DNA of 12,689 nucleotides from JBCCRH01 sp039208045 (GCA_039208045.1 JBCCRH010000142.1:1-12689); one strand, 5' to 3'; shown: positions 1-6,647, counted from the stretch's first letter. Notes: generated from the letters alone by a model not told the origin. Translations and numbers: made by a program.

Positions 1-484
1 CTAAAAGCGTGGTCGTCGCTTCAGCATCGCCCATAGCACGGTGGCGTTGGGACACCGATATGCTAAAATGGCGCGTTAAGTTGTCCAGACTATAAGAGCG
101 TAAGCCTGGAAATACCTTTCTGCTGAGGCGTACCGTACACAATTGTTTACGTGTATAAGTGAAGCCTAGCCTCGCAAACTCTGCTCGCAAGAAGCTGTAA
201 TCAAAGCGTACATTATGCGCTACAAAAACAGCTCCTTCTGTCATTTCCACTACTTTTCTGGCTACTTCATGAAATTTGGGCGCTTCCTGTACCATCTCTT
301 GTGTGATGCCAGTAAGCTGTGTAATACCGTAAGGGATGTAGCATTCCGGATTAATCAGTGTTTCGTACCGATCAATTATTTGCTGTCCATCATACAATAC
401 AATGGCGATTTCTGTAATTTTATCGCGAGAGGCCCGCCCTCCCGTGGTTTCCAAGTCAACTATAGCATAGCGATGGGCCTTCAT
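1..484 (-). CDS. DnaQ-like 3'-5' exonuclease (DEDDh), C-terminal part outside window
   Basis: The reading frame starts at an ATG (484-482, minus strand) and stays open to the left edge, giving the first 161 residues. All motifs of a DEDDh exonuclease are present in order: ExoI VDLETTG (D10, E12), ExoII HNVRFDYSFL (D95) and ExoIII HRAMGDAEA (H148, D153). Such domains remove nucleotides 3'-5' using two metal ions. They occur as DNA polymerase III epsilon subunits and as repair nucleases. In Bacteroidota a similar domain is often fused to a GIY-YIG (UvrC-type) nuclease domain, but whether that is so here cannot be seen because the C-terminus is missing. The exonuclease fold is certain; the specific role (replication proofreading or repair) is not. 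It diverges from the NamZ-like gene across only 33 bp, and I found no clear -7 element for either gene in that gap. Confidence 0.9.
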   Translation of the reverse strand, partial: MKAHRYAIVDLETTGGRASRDKITEIAIVLYDGQQIIDRYETLINPECYIPYGITQLTGITQEMVQEAPKFHEVARKVVEMTEGAVFVAHNVRFDYSFLRAEFARLGFTYTRKQLCTVRLSRKVFPGLRSYSLDNLTRHFSISVSQRHRAMGDAEATTTLL

Positions 485-517
485 AGTATTTGATCTAGTT
501 CTTCAATCCTAATTAAT

Positions 518-1732
518 ATGGCTAATTTAACAAAAATTGTTGTTTTGCTGCTTTTGTTTAAAATAAATTGTGGTAGAAATTTGGCGGAGCCTGCACCTGC
601 TGGGGCAACCGAAGCAAAAGTAGAGCAACAAGTCGTCGTTGGAGCTGCTCAGACAGAGCGCCTACTTAGCGCAATAGATGATAAGGTAATTGGTATGGTC
701 GTCAACCACACCTCTATGGTGGGCCAGCGGCACCTTGTCGACCAACTACTGCAAAAAGGGACAACGATTAAGGCTATTTTTGCCCCCGAGCATGGTTTTC
801 GTGGTACAGCAGATGCAGGAGCTAAGATTGAGGATGGAAAAGATAGTCAAACAGGACTGCCGGTCATTTCCCTTTACGGGAAAAAGAAAAAGCCCTTGGC
901 CAAGGATCTGCAAGGGATTGAACTGATGATTTTTGATATTCAAGATGTGGGGGCTCGTTTTTATACTTACATCTCTACCATGCACTACGTGATGGAGGCT
1001 TGCGCCGAAAATGGCATCCCGCTACTTATTTTAGATCGGCCTAATCCAAATGGGCACTACGTGGATGGGCCTGTTCTAGAAGCTGATTTTCAGTCGTTTG
1101 TGGGGATGCATCCCGTGCCGGTCGTACATGGCATGACAGTAGGAGAGTATGCTCAGATGATTAATGGGGAAGCTTGGCTAGCAAGCGGACTACAGTGCGA
1201 ATTGTCAGTTATTCCATGCATGAATTACGATCATCAAACAGCTTACGAGCTGCCCATCAAGCCTTCTCCTAATTTGCCTAATAATCGCGCGATCTACCTA
1301 TATCCTTCGCTCTGTTTCTTTGAAGGAACAGTTCTGAGTGTAGGGCGTGGCACGGAGCAGCAATTCCAAGTCATTGGCCATCCTGACTTACCTCCAACAG
1401 ACTTCAGCTTCCAGCCCATACCTAGGCCCGGCGCGCGCTATCCGAAGCATGAGAATCAGCGCTGTAATGGCTATGACTTAAGTACGCTTCCGCTAAATAT
1501 GCTTCGAGAAAAGAGTCAGTTAGATTTATCTTATTTGCTTGAACTGTACGATAATTTTGAAGATAAACCGACCTTTTTCCTGCCAAATCTGTTTTTTGAT
1601 AAACTAGCTGGTACCGCCACTTTGCGGCAGCAAATCATTGATCGTACCCCAGAAGCAGCCATTCGAGCAAGTTGGGAACCTGCATTGTCTAACTATAAGA
1701 AGATGAGGGAGAAGTATTTGATTTACGATTAA
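518..1732 (+). CDS. namZ: Exported DUF1343 / NamZ-like exo-beta-N-acetylmuramidase
   Basis: A 404-residue protein of the DUF1343 family (glycoside hydrolase family 171). Characterised NamZ enzymes release terminal MurNAc from the non-reducing end of peptidoglycan fragments, feeding cell-wall recycling. Family hallmarks are visible: VNHTSM (63-67), FAPEHGFRG (88-96), GARFYTYISTM (145-155), LDRPNPNG (172-179) and FFEGTVLSVGRGTE (267-280). The glutamates of the PEHGFRG and FEGT motifs are the likely catalytic or substrate-binding residues (inference from family conservation). The N-terminus has a lysine followed by a hydrophobic run (residues 7-14) and then KINC. It is therefore exported, either through an atypical lipobox with Cys18 or by ordinary signal peptidase cleavage in the following Ala/Pro-rich segment. 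The length is normal for the family. No other MurNAc-catabolism gene lies in the window. The next gene begins 81 bp later behind its own -7 element, so this gene is probably transcribed alone. Confidence 0.9.
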   Translation: MANLTKIVVLLLLFKINCGRNLAEPAPAGATEAKVEQQVVVGAAQTERLLSAIDDKVIGMVVNHTSMVGQRHLVDQLLQKGTTIKAIFAPEHGFRGTADAGAKIEDGKDSQTGLPVISLYGKKKKPLAKDLQGIELMIFDIQDVGARFYTYISTMHYVMEACAENGIPLLILDRPNPNGHYVDGPVLEADFQSFVGMHPVPVVHGMTVGEYAQMINGEAWLASGLQCELSVIPCMNYDHQTAYELPIKPSPNLPNNRAIYLYPSLCFFEGTVLSVGRGTEQQFQVIGHPDLPPTDFSFQPIPRPGARYPKHENQRCNGYDLSTLPLNMLREKSQLDLSYLLELYDNFEDKPTFFLPNLFFDKLAGTATLRQQIIDRTPEAAIRASWEPALSNYKKMREKYLIYD

Positions 1733-1778
1733 ATACCAAAATCCTCTGCTTTTATTCGCTAAACCTTGTGGGAATGGT

Positions 1779-1786
1779 TATTTTTG
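1779..1786 (+). promoter_or_regulatory. Bacteroidota -7 element (TATTTTTG) for the transaldolase gene
   Basis: TATTTTTG matches the Bacteroidota primary-sigma -7 consensus TAnnTTTG exactly. It lies 28 bp before the ATG at 1814, which predicts a leader of about 20 nt. No TTG sits at the ideal -33 distance (the nearest, 1766-1768, is too close), so the match rests on the -7 element alone. Its position also argues against an upstream TTG start at 1766, which would precede the promoter. The 13-nt context TATTTTTGTGnCA recurs at 7869 before the large surface protein gene. Confidence 0.5.
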
Positions 1787-1813
1787 TGTCAAATTAACAC
1801 TATATCAGTTACT

Positions 1814-2473
1814 ATGAAGTTTTTTGTTGATACAGCAAGCTTAAGTCAGATTAAAGAGGCTGCTGGCCTCGGCATCCTTGATGGGGTCACCACTAACCCT
1901 TCTTTAATGGCAAAAGAGGGCATTGCGGGGGATGAAAATGTAATGGCACACTACAAAGCCATTTGTGAAATCGTTGATGGTGATGTGAGCGCAGAAGTAA
2001 TCTCTACCGATTTTGAGGGCATCGTGGAAGAGGGGAAGCGCTTAGCTGAAATTGCAGACAATATTGTAGTGAAAGTGCCGATGATCAAAGAAGGGGTGAA
2101 GGCCCTGAGCCACTTTCGTGATATTGGCATTCGCACCAATTGTACACTAGTGTTCTCTGCTGGTCAAGCCATCTTAGCAGCCAAGGCAGGGGCTACTTAT
2201 GTTTCACCATTTATCGGTCGCATCGATGATATTTCGTGGAATGGTATGGCTTTGATCGAAGAGATTGCAGAAATTTATGCTATTCAAGGTTTTGAAACCG
2301 AAATCTTGGCCGCATCGGTACGCAATGCCAAGCATATCGTAGAGTCAGCACGCTCTGGTGCGGATGTCGTAACTTGTTCATTATCGGCAATGCTGGGCTT
2401 ACTCAAGCACCCATTGACGGATATTGGCCTGGAGAAATTCCTGGCTGATCATAAAAAAGTAAACGAGCTTTAA
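1814..2473 (+). CDS. tal: Transaldolase, MipB/TalC (short, FSA-like) class
   Basis: A 219-residue single-domain aldolase-fold enzyme. It should transfer a dihydroxyacetone unit between sugar phosphates in the non-oxidative pentose phosphate pathway, in the cytosol. It aligns without gaps over the active site with the short transaldolase/fructose-6-phosphate aldolase family: FVDTA (4-8), GVTTNPSL (24-31), the Schiff-base lysine in VVKVPM (K87), and SPFIGRIDD (131-139). Two positions separate transaldolases from true fructose-6-phosphate aldolases. E. coli FsaA has Gln59 and Tyr131; here the equivalents are Glu61 and Phe133, the transaldolase state. I therefore prefer transaldolase over aldolase. 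The start at 1814 is chosen because the family begins M(K)FFxDTA and a -7 element lies at 1779. A strong terminator follows the stop codon. Confidence 0.93.
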   Translation: MKFFVDTASLSQIKEAAGLGILDGVTTNPSLMAKEGIAGDENVMAHYKAICEIVDGDVSAEVISTDFEGIVEEGKRLAEIADNIVVKVPMIKEGVKALSHFRDIGIRTNCTLVFSAGQAILAAKAGATYVSPFIGRIDDISWNGMALIEEIAEIYAIQGFETEILAASVRNAKHIVESARSGADVVTCSLSAMLGLLKHPLTDIGLEKFLADHKKVNEL

Positions 2474-2513
2474 TTTTTATTAGAGGCTATCTTACTTACC
2501 AAAAATTGTGAAT

Positions 2514-2537
2514 GGGGCAGCTTGCTGCCCCTTTTTT
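2514..2537 (+). terminator. Intrinsic terminator after the transaldolase gene
   Basis: A perfect inverted repeat GGGGCAGC/GCTGCCCC (8-bp stem with 2-nt loop, or 7-bp with 4-nt loop) is followed directly by six T residues. It begins 41 nt after the transaldolase stop. The T-tract reaches into the stop codon (2536-2538) of the opposing antitoxin-like gene. On the minus strand the hairpin is followed by ATTCACAATTTTT, a much weaker tract, so it works mainly rightward. Confidence 0.88.
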
Positions 2538-2829
2538 ATCTGATACTTCGACTTTCTCCCTTTAGCCATGTCGTTGATTCTTTTTCTAGTTCCTCTATGG
2601 TGATATACTCTCCTTTTTCTACAGCATCTAGTCTTGCTTTATACTCTTTTCTCGCCACACTTGCGTAAATGGGAGTGCCATCGACTCGATAACCAATGAT
2701 GGGATCATTCTTCTGTTGCTCTAAATAGGTATCTACCATAGAATAGATAACTGCTATGAATTTATCATCAAGTTCATCTATTTGACGATGTAGATTCGAT
2801 CGTAACTCTGCCGCATTTAGACTCATCAT
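2536..2829 (-). CDS. Small antitoxin-like protein, no cognate toxin nearby
   Basis: A 97-residue acidic, helical protein that I cannot assign to a named family with certainty. The N-terminal third (LNAAELRSNLHRQIDELDD, then a second helix to about residue 39) resembles the dimerising part of small Bacteroidota addiction-module antitoxins. The C-terminal part (IGYRVDGTPIYA, then VEKGEYITIEELEKESTTWL) has the 'GE-x-x-t-x-E-E-l-x-K-E-x-x-x-W' tail seen in RelB/Phd-like and solitary antitoxin families. This assignment is by resemblance only. There is no room for a RelE/ParE-sized toxin on either side: the gaps are 58 nt upstream and 62 nt to the transaldolase stop downstream. The start may be either of two adjacent ATGs. 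It lies 58 nt downstream of the uridine phosphorylase gene on the same strand, so it could be co-transcribed with it. Confidence 0.7.
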   Translation of the reverse strand: MMSLNAAELRSNLHRQIDELDDKFIAVIYSMVDTYLEQQKNDPIIGYRVDGTPIYASVARKEYKARLDAVEKGEYITIEELEKESTTWLKGESRSIR

Positions 2830-2887
2830 TCTTTTCTATTTTATAGTATAAAGCTACATTTTTATCACAAAATATTCCACTGCACTT

Positions 2888-3772
2888 CTACTCCTCCCAC
2901 TCATAAATATTCCGCAATACTGTCCGTATCAACTTATCTACCGACTTTGCTGGATCAGCGCTAAAGGTCTCTTCCAAGCGATTGGCTAAAATGGTGCTGA
3001 AAGAGATAGCTTGGTGCCCCAGTAAGCGCGAAAGGCCGTAGATAGCGGCCGTCTCCATCTCAAAATTGGTGATGTGCAAGCCTCGATATTGGAATTGGTC
3101 TAACTGACTGAGTTTATCCGGAGTAAGTAGGGCAGGCGCGCGCAGGTGGCGGCCTTGGGGCGCATAGAAGCCAGGGCAAGTAAGCGTGATGCCTTGGTGA
3201 ATCTCTTTAGCGAGATGTGTTAAGAGATAGTCGGAGCCCATAAAAGCATAGCCTTCAATAGGGAGTTGCCAGTGAGTCTTAGTAAAGGTGTTAAAGAATT
3301 GGCGCAAGCCACCAGCTTCTAGTTTTTTATCATAATCATAAAAAGGAAGGAGGTTATCGAGGCCAATACCAAAGGCAGAAGCTACGATGGTATCTAGCGG
3401 AAGCGAAGTAGAAAGCCCACCAGTGGTACCAATGCGGATGAAGCGGAGCTGAGTCTTTTGAGGCTTAAGCGTTCGGGAAGCAAAATCAATATTGGCAAGC
3501 GCGTCCAATTCATTAAGTACAATATCAATATTATCTGGGCCGATGCCCGTGGAAATGACAGTGAGCCGTTTGTTGCCCAGTCGGCCAGTGTGGGTGACAA
3601 ACTCGCGCCGCTCTGCCTTGAAATCCAAGTGGTCAAAGTATTTGGAGACTTTAGGGACTCGGTTGGGATCGCCTACCGTAATGATGGTATTGGCAATATC
3701 TTCAGGGCGTAGGTGAAGATGGTAAATGCTGCCATCGGGGTTGATGATGAGCTCAGAAGGAGGGAATTGCAT
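2888..3772 (-). CDS. udp: Uridine phosphorylase (PNP/UDP family 1)
   Basis: A 294-residue cytosolic nucleoside phosphorylase that should cleave uridine with phosphate to uracil and ribose 1-phosphate (pyrimidine salvage). Counting from the ATG at 3772, the visible motifs are SELIINPDGSIYHL (6-19), the phosphate-binding VGDPNRV (33-39), GTTGG (115-119), CPGFYAPQGRH (199-209) and the ribose-binding NFEMETAAIYGL (236-247). The Q-x-R within PQGR corresponds to the Gln-x-Arg pair that recognises uracil in E. coli Udp (GQER), which favours uridine over purine nucleosides. An in-frame ATG at 3811 would add 13 basic residues (MVLPSTKRQKPKS) not expected in the family. I chose 3772 because homologues begin just before the SELI motif, but 3811 is possible given the predicted transcription start near 3827. 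Confidence 0.88.
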   Translation of the reverse strand: MQFPPSELIINPDGSIYHLHLRPEDIANTIITVGDPNRVPKVSKYFDHLDFKAERREFVTHTGRLGNKRLTVISTGIGPDNIDIVLNELDALANIDFASRTLKPQKTQLRFIRIGTTGGLSTSLPLDTIVASAFGIGLDNLLPFYDYDKKLEAGGLRQFFNTFTKTHWQLPIEGYAFMGSDYLLTHLAKEIHQGITLTCPGFYAPQGRHLRAPALLTPDKLSQLDQFQYRGLHITNFEMETAAIYGLSRLLGHQAISFSTILANRLEETFSADPAKSVDKLIRTVLRNIYEWEE

Positions 3773-3821
3773 GGACTTCGGTTTTTGACGTTTGGTTGAT
3801 GGCAAAACCATCGGAATGCGC

Positions 3822-3840
3822 TACTTTTGGGCCAAAATTA
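3822..3840. promoter_or_regulatory. Palindromic overlapping divergent promoters (udp / arsC-hemF)
   Basis: TACTTTTGGGCCAAAATTA is a 19-bp near-perfect dyad (TA-n-TTTTGG-G-CCAAAA-n-TA). Each half contains an exact Bacteroidota -7 element: TACTTTTG on the plus strand (3822-3829) and TAATTTTG on the minus strand (3840-3833). For the plus promoter a TTG at 3796-3798 lies 23 nt upstream, at the outer limit of the usual -33 spacing. No TTG is at the matching distance for the minus promoter. Plus transcription would start near 3835 and leave a leader of about 15 nt before the ATG at 3851. The two polymerase footprints would overlap, so firing should be mutually exclusive (inference). Confidence 0.55.
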
Positions 3841-3850
3841 CTACAAACTG

Positions 3851-4207
3851 ATGAATAAAATATATCACTTGTCGACTTGTACTACTTGCCAGCGGATTAT
3901 TGGAGAGCTAAATAATGGCGAAGGGTTCGAATTGCAGAACATCAGAGAAGAGGCCATTACACCCGAGCAGCTAGCGGAAATGAAAGAAAAGGCAGGGTCG
4001 TATGAAGCATTATTTAGCCGTAGAGCGAGAAAATTCAGAGGGATGGGCCTACACGAGCAGACCCTTACGGAAGAGGATTATCGACGGTTGATTTTGGAAG
4101 AAGACACGTTTTTAAAACGCCCCGTAATACTCATCGACGGAGAAATATTTGTAGGGAATGCTAAGAAGGTAGTAAGTGCCGCTAAATCAAAACTGGGAAT
4201 AGAATAA
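3851..4207 (+). CDS. ArsC/Spx-family thioredoxin-fold protein
   Basis: A 118-residue protein of the arsenate reductase (ArsC)/Spx/YffB superfamily. It begins MNKIYHLSTCTTCQR with a redox-type C10-T-T-C13 pair at the position of the ArsC catalytic cysteine and the Spx CxxC switch. Other family features are SYEALFSRRARKFR (50-63) and the cis-proline segment FLKRPVILIDG (87-97), followed by VGN. Whether it reduces arsenate, acts as a glutathione/thioredoxin-linked reductase or regulates transcription like Spx cannot be told from sequence; no other ars gene is nearby. The ATG at 3851 is chosen over a TTG at 3827, because the TTG lies inside the -7 promoter element. Its stop overlaps the hemF start (TAATG, sharing base 4207), so the two are probably translationally coupled. 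Confidence 0.87.
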   Translation: MNKIYHLSTCTTCQRIIGELNNGEGFELQNIREEAITPEQLAEMKEKAGSYEALFSRRARKFRGMGLHEQTLTEEDYRRLILEEDTFLKRPVILIDGEIFVGNAKKVVSAAKSKLGIE

Positions 4208-5103
4208 TGGTGGCGAAAGAACAGATTGAAAGCTATTTTCGGCAGCTTCAGGATGACATCTGCTCCGCTTTGGAAGCGGCAGATGGCCAAGGCAAATTTC
4301 AACAAGATTTGTGGCAGCGACCACAAGGCGGCGGCGGCAGGACGCGTATTATCAAAGGGCAGCATATCGAGAAAGGTGGGGTAAACTTCTCGGCGGTGTT
4401 TGGTGATATGCCCCCAGCAGTAGCTAAGGGTTTAGAAATGGATGGTGGCGAATTCTTTGCTTCAGGCGTTTCAATCGTTTTACACCCTAACAATCCCCTT
4501 GTTCCCATCATCCACATGAACGTTCGCTATTTTGAATCAAACGACCAATGGTGGTTTGGTGGAGGGATTGATCTGACGCCCCACTACATTGAACCCGAGC
4601 AAGCTCGCTTTTTCCATGAGCAATTGAAGCAAGTATGCGACCAGCACCATCCTGACTTTTACGCCAAGTATAAAACCTGGGCCGATGACTACTTTTTTCT
4701 GCCACACCGGAAAGAAACAAGAGGAGTAGGAGGTATCTTTTTTGATCGCCTAAACGAAAAGAAAGGCCTTACTAAGGAGGCATGCTTTGCATTTGTTCGC
4801 GCAGTGGGAGAAGCTTTTGCACCTACCTACATCCATTTGCTACACTTGAATAAGGATAAAGTATTTGGCGAGCAGGAAAAGGCCTGGCAGCGATTGCGGC
4901 GCGGACGCTATGTAGAATTTAATTTAGTATGGGATAGAGGAACTAAATTTGGCCTGCATACTGGTGGAAGAACGGAATCCATTTTGATGAGTCTGCCACC
5001 AATGGCAAGCTGGGCCTATGACCATCAGCCTACCATTGGAAGCAAAGAAGCAGCTACTTTAGCGCTGTTGCGCAAAGATGTCGATTGGATTAATCACAAA
5101 TAA
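4207..5103 (+). CDS. hemF: Oxygen-dependent coproporphyrinogen III oxidase
   Basis: A 298-residue cytosolic enzyme, essentially the length of E. coli HemF. It decarboxylates two propionates of coproporphyrinogen III to vinyls, giving protoporphyrinogen IX, with O2 as oxidant. The family signatures are intact: GGGGRTRII (41-49), KGGVNFSAVFG (56-66), SIVLHPNNPLVP (89-100), WWFGGGIDLTPHY (115-127), DYFFLPHRKETRGVGGIFFDRL (split across 161-182) and GRYVEFNLVWDRGTKFGLHTGGR (within 233-255). Conserved histidines H93, H103, H147/H148 and H167 correspond to those proposed to bind metal in E. coli HemF. It is the second gene of a coupled pair with the ArsC/Spx-like protein. Its end overlaps the opposing lipoprotein gene by 14 bp, leaving no room for a dedicated terminator. 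Requirement for O2 implies haem synthesis under aerobic conditions. Confidence 0.97.
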   Translation: MVAKEQIESYFRQLQDDICSALEAADGQGKFQQDLWQRPQGGGGRTRIIKGQHIEKGGVNFSAVFGDMPPAVAKGLEMDGGEFFASGVSIVLHPNNPLVPIIHMNVRYFESNDQWWFGGGIDLTPHYIEPEQARFFHEQLKQVCDQHHPDFYAKYKTWADDYFFLPHRKETRGVGGIFFDRLNEKKGLTKEACFAFVRAVGEAFAPTYIHLLHLNKDKVFGEQEKAWQRLRRGRYVEFNLVWDRGTKFGLHTGGRTESILMSLPPMASWAYDHQPTIGSKEAATLALLRKDVDWINHK

Positions 5104-5587
5104 TAGTGATGACGTCTGTTCGCGCAAGATTACTCATATTGCCCGCTCTGTCCATAATCTGAATGGTAAAAGATGCCGTATCAGTGACTCCTGGATTGGG
5201 AAAGCAACCAGGGAATCCTGGCATTGCTCGGCAGCAGGTATCGAATACTCGTACGGTGATTTCGCCGGAAATACCATTCCCCGTACCTTGCTCTGGAATG
5301 AAAGGGAGCGTAAAGACCTCAGGCAGTTCTAGTCTACTGTCGGTCACTGTTACATCGATAGTGCCTTCGTCTGGGCCAAAGCCAAGGTCGCCATCCCCAT
5401 CGGTGAACGAAACGGTAATATCGACCGTTACCGAAGTATCTAATTGTGATTGAGCTTGACTAATGACACTTGGGCCGATGCTCACAAAAGAAATGACAGG
5501 TTCATCGGGATAATCGGGTGGCTGAACACAAGATGCCAATCCAAAAAGCAAACAGCAAATTCCAACGAAGAGACGGTTTGATAACAT
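5090..5587 (-). CDS. Small lipoprotein with one beta-sandwich-like domain, function unknown
   Basis: A 165-residue protein with a clear signal peptidase II signal: a hydrophobic stretch from residue 6 ending in the lipobox LASC (Cys20). It is therefore a lipid-anchored envelope protein. After a PPDYPDEP linker comes a strand-rich domain with SFTDGDGDLGFG (60-71). This acidic motif recurs in Bacteroidota surface lipoproteins and could bind calcium. A paired FTIQIMDRAGNMSN segment (140-153) looks like the edge of an Ig/cadherin-like sandwich. Four further cysteines (C118, C119, C128, C164) flank a MPGFPG loop and may form disulfides outside the cytoplasm. I do not recognise a specific family or function. 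The 3' end overlaps hemF by 14 bp and the 5' end is 50 bp from the divergent LuxE-like gene. Confidence 0.85.
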   Translation of the reverse strand: MLSNRLFVGICCLLFGLASCVQPPDYPDEPVISFVSIGPSVISQAQSQLDTSVTVDITVSFTDGDGDLGFGPDEGTIDVTVTDSRLELPEVFTLPFIPEQGTGNGISGEITVRVFDTCCRAMPGFPGCFPNPGVTDTASFTIQIMDRAGNMSNLARTDVITIICD

Positions 5588-5637
5588 TAGTATATTATTT
5601 GTTTTAAATATAAGCCTTTTTCTAGAAATAGCTATTC

Positions 5638-6642
5638 ATGACATTCGACGCCACACGCGCAACGCTTCAACAACAGATTACATCCCTTTCTTCATCGAAC
5701 TTTGAGGAAGTAGCGCTAGCGGTGTTCCAGTTTCAAGCTCGGCATAACCCTATATACCAGCAGTTTTTGAAATTAATGCACATGGAGCCTACCCGCGTCG
5801 ATCGGCTCAGTGCTATTCCTTTTCTGCCCATTTCTACATTCAAACATCACCTTCTACAAACCGGAGCTTGGGAGCCTCTCACGCAGTTTGAGAGCAGCGG
5901 TACCACGGGCACTATCCCAAGCAAACACGCTATTGCAGACCTAAGCTGGTATCAGCAGCAAGCCCGCTCTACTTTTGAGCAGTTTTATGGCCCACTGAAA
6001 GACTACTGTATATTCGGGCTGTTGCCTTCCTACTTGGAACGCGCTGCGTCCTCCCTAGTTTATATGGTAGATGATTTTATTTCGCAATCTGCTTACCAAC
6101 AAAGTGGGTTTTTTCTGTACGAGCATCGTCAATTAGTGCAATTACTCCAGCAAAATCAGCAGGCTGGTATCCCCACGCTAGTCATTGGCGTGAGCTTCGC
6201 ACTTTGGGATTTGGCGGAAGCCTATCCTGGGGAGTATCGCGACATCATTTTCATGGAAACGGGAGGGATGAAAGGGCGCCGCAAAGAGCTCACCCGGCAA
6301 GAACTGCATGCTATTCTTACAAAAGCATTTCAGGTGAAGCATATTCACTCGGAGTATGGCATGACAGAGTTACTCTCTCAAGCCTACAGCAAAGGGGAGG
6401 GCTTATTTTGGCCCGCTTCTAGTATGCGCCTGTTGGCCAAAGAAATTAACGATCCTATGGCGGAAGTACCTTTCGGTAAATCTGGCTTGTTGAACATTAT
6501 CGACCTAGCTAATTTGGATACAGTCAGCTTTATCGCTACGGAGGATATCGGGCGGGTGTACCCGAATGGCAGTTTTGAAGTACTGGGGCGGTTGGATGCG
6601 AGCGCGATTCGGGGATGCAACCTGATGGTGGGGGAGGTGTAG
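5638..6642 (+). CDS. LuxE-like acyl-protein synthetase / acyltransferase (ANL-related)
   Basis: A 334-residue protein of the LuxE/acyl-protein synthetase family, related to adenylate-forming ANL enzymes. LuxE activates a fatty acid with ATP and passes it to an enzyme cysteine on its way to a reductase in the lux system. Visible motifs are the nucleotide-binding loop FESSGTTGTIPSKH (84-97), SFALWDLAE (186-194), HSEYGMTELLSQAY (237-250), the acid/GR element TEDIGRVYPNGSFEVLGRLD (301-320) and SAIRGCNLMV (322-331), where C327 may be the acyl-carrying cysteine (inference by position). No luxC, luxD or luxAB gene is present. LuxE-like proteins are common alone in Bacteroidota, where the substrate is unknown; a role in lipid or surface-polymer acylation is possible. 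Its stop is 5 bp from the stop of the convergent MoeB-like gene, with no terminator visible. Confidence 0.88.
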   Translation: MTFDATRATLQQQITSLSSSNFEEVALAVFQFQARHNPIYQQFLKLMHMEPTRVDRLSAIPFLPISTFKHHLLQTGAWEPLTQFESSGTTGTIPSKHAIADLSWYQQQARSTFEQFYGPLKDYCIFGLLPSYLERAASSLVYMVDDFISQSAYQQSGFFLYEHRQLVQLLQQNQQAGIPTLVIGVSFALWDLAEAYPGEYRDIIFMETGGMKGRRKELTRQELHAILTKAFQVKHIHSEYGMTELLSQAYSKGEGLFWPASSMRLLAKEINDPMAEVPFGKSGLLNIIDLANLDTVSFIATEDIGRVYPNGSFEVLGRLDASAIRGCNLMVGEV

Positions 6643-6647
6643 AGAAT

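Noticed and set aside
215..493. Plus-strand ORF of 92 codons overlapping the exonuclease gene
   Set aside because: It is antisense to a reading frame with complete DEDDh motifs, and its own translation shows no recognisable domain.
1766..1813. Upstream TTG start adding 16 residues to the transaldolase
   Set aside because: The extension (MWEWLFLCQINTISVT) is not part of the family and the -7 element at 1779 lies within it.
2888..3811. Type II toxin gene near the antitoxin-like protein
   Set aside because: The adjacent gene is a clear uridine phosphorylase, and no other ORF of toxin size fits in the gaps.
3827..3850. Upstream TTG start for the ArsC/Spx-like protein
   Set aside because: The TTG is the end of the TACTTTTG promoter element itself; the ATG at 3851 gives the family's normal N-terminus.
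5078..5453. Plus-strand ORFs (84 and 96 codons) opposite the lipoprotein gene
   Set aside because: The minus-strand frame has a perfect lipobox signal and a plausible domain; the plus-strand products are low-complexity shadows.
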